A DNA stretch of 64,000 bases from Aradus depressus (lineage: Eukaryota > Arthropoda > Insecta > Hemiptera > Aradidae), in assembly GCA_963662175.1 (NCBI GenBank), contig OY759218.1:18628480-18692479 (forward strand). The letters run 5' to 3'. This document shows positions 62,271-64,000 of this stretch, piece after piece; within the stretch, counting starts at the first letter, position 1, and the number at the start of each line of letters is the position of its first letter. The position numbers and the translations under genes are program-made. The notes beneath the pieces are model-generated. The model was given only the letters and a program-made list of their open reading frames with translations, was not told where the DNA came from and searched no databases.

Positions 62271-63062
62271 GCTGATTCTCAAATAAACTCGAAATTTATG
62301 CCTTTGATGATTCTTGTCAAACGGAATCGTAAGTTATCATTAAGTTAATTTTTTTTACGAAACTGCATCACTAGGCGTACCACATTATGAAACAAATTTA
62401 TCTCTTTTATCATAAATAAAAAATATATGTTTAAGTAGCCTTAAAAATCATTCCCTCATTGTGTCTCAACCGACAAATTCTAATAGATTCAAGCATCTAA
62501 TTCAAAAAGTTTCTTAAAAACTATCTGCTATCTTATTATTTATTCATATATTATAGTACTGGTTGTATATAAATGTGTATATAGTTCAAAAACGGCAAAC
62601 GGAAAAATCACAATATATATTTTTAAATTTGTCTTTAAAAAAACGAGTCATTCCAATTCTCCTGTTACAGTTGTGTAACAGGAGAATTGGAGCATAATTT
62701 TGAATTATATTGAACTCAGCCTTATTGTTTTCAGATGTTGGCAATATTGATTTAAAAAAAATATGGCGGACCGGAGTGTGAGTGATGAGATTTTTTGTTA
62801 AAGCTATTTTAAAGGAAAACTTCTTCAAATTTACATTTTCGGCTGTCATTTCCTCACACCGTGTTGTAAAAAGGTAAGCGCTTATTTATGTACTTTTTTA
62901 TGATATATTTGTTTGTGTTTCTAGGAGTACATAATAATGTATCGAAAAATTGTCTGAAAAAGTTTACTATTTTTATACTATATATTTTATACTTTTGCGC
63001 AATAATGTTTCATTTCGTCATTCCCTCACCTACAAATTGTATGTTTTATTTGAGAATCAGCC
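62271..63062 (+). mobile_element. M1 TIR element, copy 2 (no SINE)
   Basis: GCTGATTCTCAAATAAA at the left is mirrored by TTTATTTGAGAATCAGC at the right (63046-63062). It aligns with copy 1 at 597-1748 and shows the empty SINE site CTATCTTATTATTTATTC near 62527-62545. A local change has made a perfect hairpin at 62653-62690. No transposase frame. Confidence 0.8.
62653..62690. repeat. Perfect 17-bp hairpin, copy-specific
   Basis: CCAATTCTCCTGTTACA pairs with TGTAACAGGAGAATTGG around a GTTG loop. Copy 1 has TCCCTCACAGTTG in place of the left arm. Confidence 0.9.
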
Positions 63063-63199
63063 AAATATTGTTAATCCTTTCTTGGATTTTCCCTTAGTTA
63101 CCTAATCATTCCCCATCACTTACCTCTCTAAAGTTGAGCATGTTGATTTAACCGAAAGCACCCTTTATTTTTCCGCAAAATTGTGCGGAGGGGAGGGGA

Positions 63200-63315
63200 G
63201 GAGGCATTGTGTAAGTCAAATATTGAGTTTTAGCCCAAACGGCAGATTGGCTTTGAAGGGAGAGCGAAAACTTAATTGATTAATTTGTGCTGAGGAAGTA
63301 CATAGTCGGTGATTT
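63200..63315 (+). mobile_element. R1 3'-end fragment
   Basis: GTAAGTCAAATATTGAGTTT, AAACGGCAGATTGGCTTTGA, AACTTAATTGATTAATTTGT and GCTGAGGAAGTACATAG, the last a one-base variant of the GCTGGGGAAGTA end. Confidence 0.8.
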
Positions 63316-64000
63316 GAAATAAGGAAAAAAAAAATGAAACTATAAAGTGGATAATGCATATTATCCTTCAAGAAGTCCACTTTTTTTTCAGACTGTAGGC
63401 ATTAAGATTCCTAATGAGTTGCCTCTGAAACTAAAATTGTTAATCAAACTTCCGGATTGCGGCATTAGAGCGTGTAGCCACTTTCTGACTTCATATGATT
63501 TATTTACATTCCGACATGTGTAGACGTCAGAAGCCCTACTGGTACGTGGATCCAAATGCGTGTCTATAGTTTCATTTTGTTTCAATCGTGCGCAGGTTTG
63601 AAACATGACAGGTTGGCAGCCCACCTGATCCCTTCTCACTATCTGCTGGATCGACACGAGCTCTCATACCCTTTAATAACGTATAAATAGTTCTCAGCAG
63701 CCAAGAAAGTTACCAAAATCGTACTCCACCGTATAAACCATTATCAGTTTCCTTTGACAGTGCATACATGGTATCCAAGTCCTGCAGTATATATATAATA
63801 TTTTTATTATTATTTATTTTTATATATTTTAATGTACTCATTTATTTATTTTTCTCTTCTCACTTATTTCTGTTTATCCTCTATTTTATAAAATTAAATT
63901 TATTTCAAACCTGCTCTGGGCATCCTTTCTTCTCTTTTATAGTCAACCACCCACATTTATATAGATTCTTTAGTAAATACTTTCTCCTATTTATATATAG
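63316..64000. other. Unassigned frame, then AT-rich sequence
   Basis: An 89-codon minus-strand frame (63657-63388: QIVRRDQVGCQPVMFQTCAR ... FRGNSLGILMPTV) sits in mid-GC unique sequence. It has no recognised domain and no clear splice sites; it could be an exon but I would not call it. 63780-64000 is AT-rich. Confidence 0.3.

Noticed and set aside
1..64000. LTR retrotransposon
   Set aside because: No long direct terminal repeats, primer-binding site or gag/pol motifs were seen.

Overview
The window looks like intergenic or intronic DNA from a repeat-rich, AT-rich arthropod genome. The evidence is insect-type Jockey-like LINE reverse transcriptase fragments, a DUF4817-type mariner-like transposase fragment, a piggyBac relic with TTAA target sites, tRNA-derived SINEs and many short terminal-inverted-repeat (TIR) elements. 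A hemipteran (planthopper-like) insect is my guess; it is an inference from the style of the repeats, not something the sequence proves. No complete cellular gene, rRNA, functional tRNA or CRISPR array was recognised. Two or three short stretches could be real exons: 25.9-26.1 kb and 48.9-49.0 kb on the minus strand, and less surely a proline-rich frame at 11.5-11.8 kb.

Family names used here are local. tS1 is a tRNA-derived SINE of about 340 bp. R1 is a family bounded by ACTTCCCCAGC inverted ends and made of roughly 125-145 bp modules. R2 is a second, longer dispersed family. J1 is a Jockey-like LINE. C1 is a CR1/L2-like LINE. N1 is an (AAT)n-ended LINE-type 3' fragment. M1 is a TIR family present at both ends of the window. 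HP is a group of repeats that share a hammerhead-like hairpin motif.

Layout. 0-6 kb: M1 copy with an inserted tS1, R2, small SINEs, a 142-bp tandem array. 6-15 kb: R1, a J1 insertion, a pogo-like TIR element packed with its own end motif, N1, a proline-rich minisatellite, and R1 with a nested tS1. 15-18 kb: a SINE/R2 chimera, a 170-bp higher-order satellite, and J1 interrupted by a perfect palindrome. 18-22 kb: one R2 copy broken by a Cys-rich-protein TIR element and by a piggyBac relic. 22-32 kb: R1 copies carrying J1, tS1 and an hAT-like element. 33-36 kb: a mariner-like element with 203-bp TIRs and C1 fragments. 36.4-37.0 kb: a 90-bp repeat array open on both strands. 38 kb: foldback element. 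40-43 kb: three-level nest of elements. 45-55 kb: three foldback hairpins and a foldback-like array. 55-64 kb: another TIR element, an A-loop hairpin, tS1 and the second M1 copy.

Nothing here works as a pathway. The biology on view is transposon ecology: R1 and R2 serve as landing sites for later insertions, many of which can be dated relative to each other from target-site duplications (TSDs) and empty sites. The least ordinary signal is a conserved hairpin motif (CTGANGA, one base, a covarying stem-loop, GAAA). It sits with the same outward polarity in four unrelated-looking foldbacks and also in solo copies.
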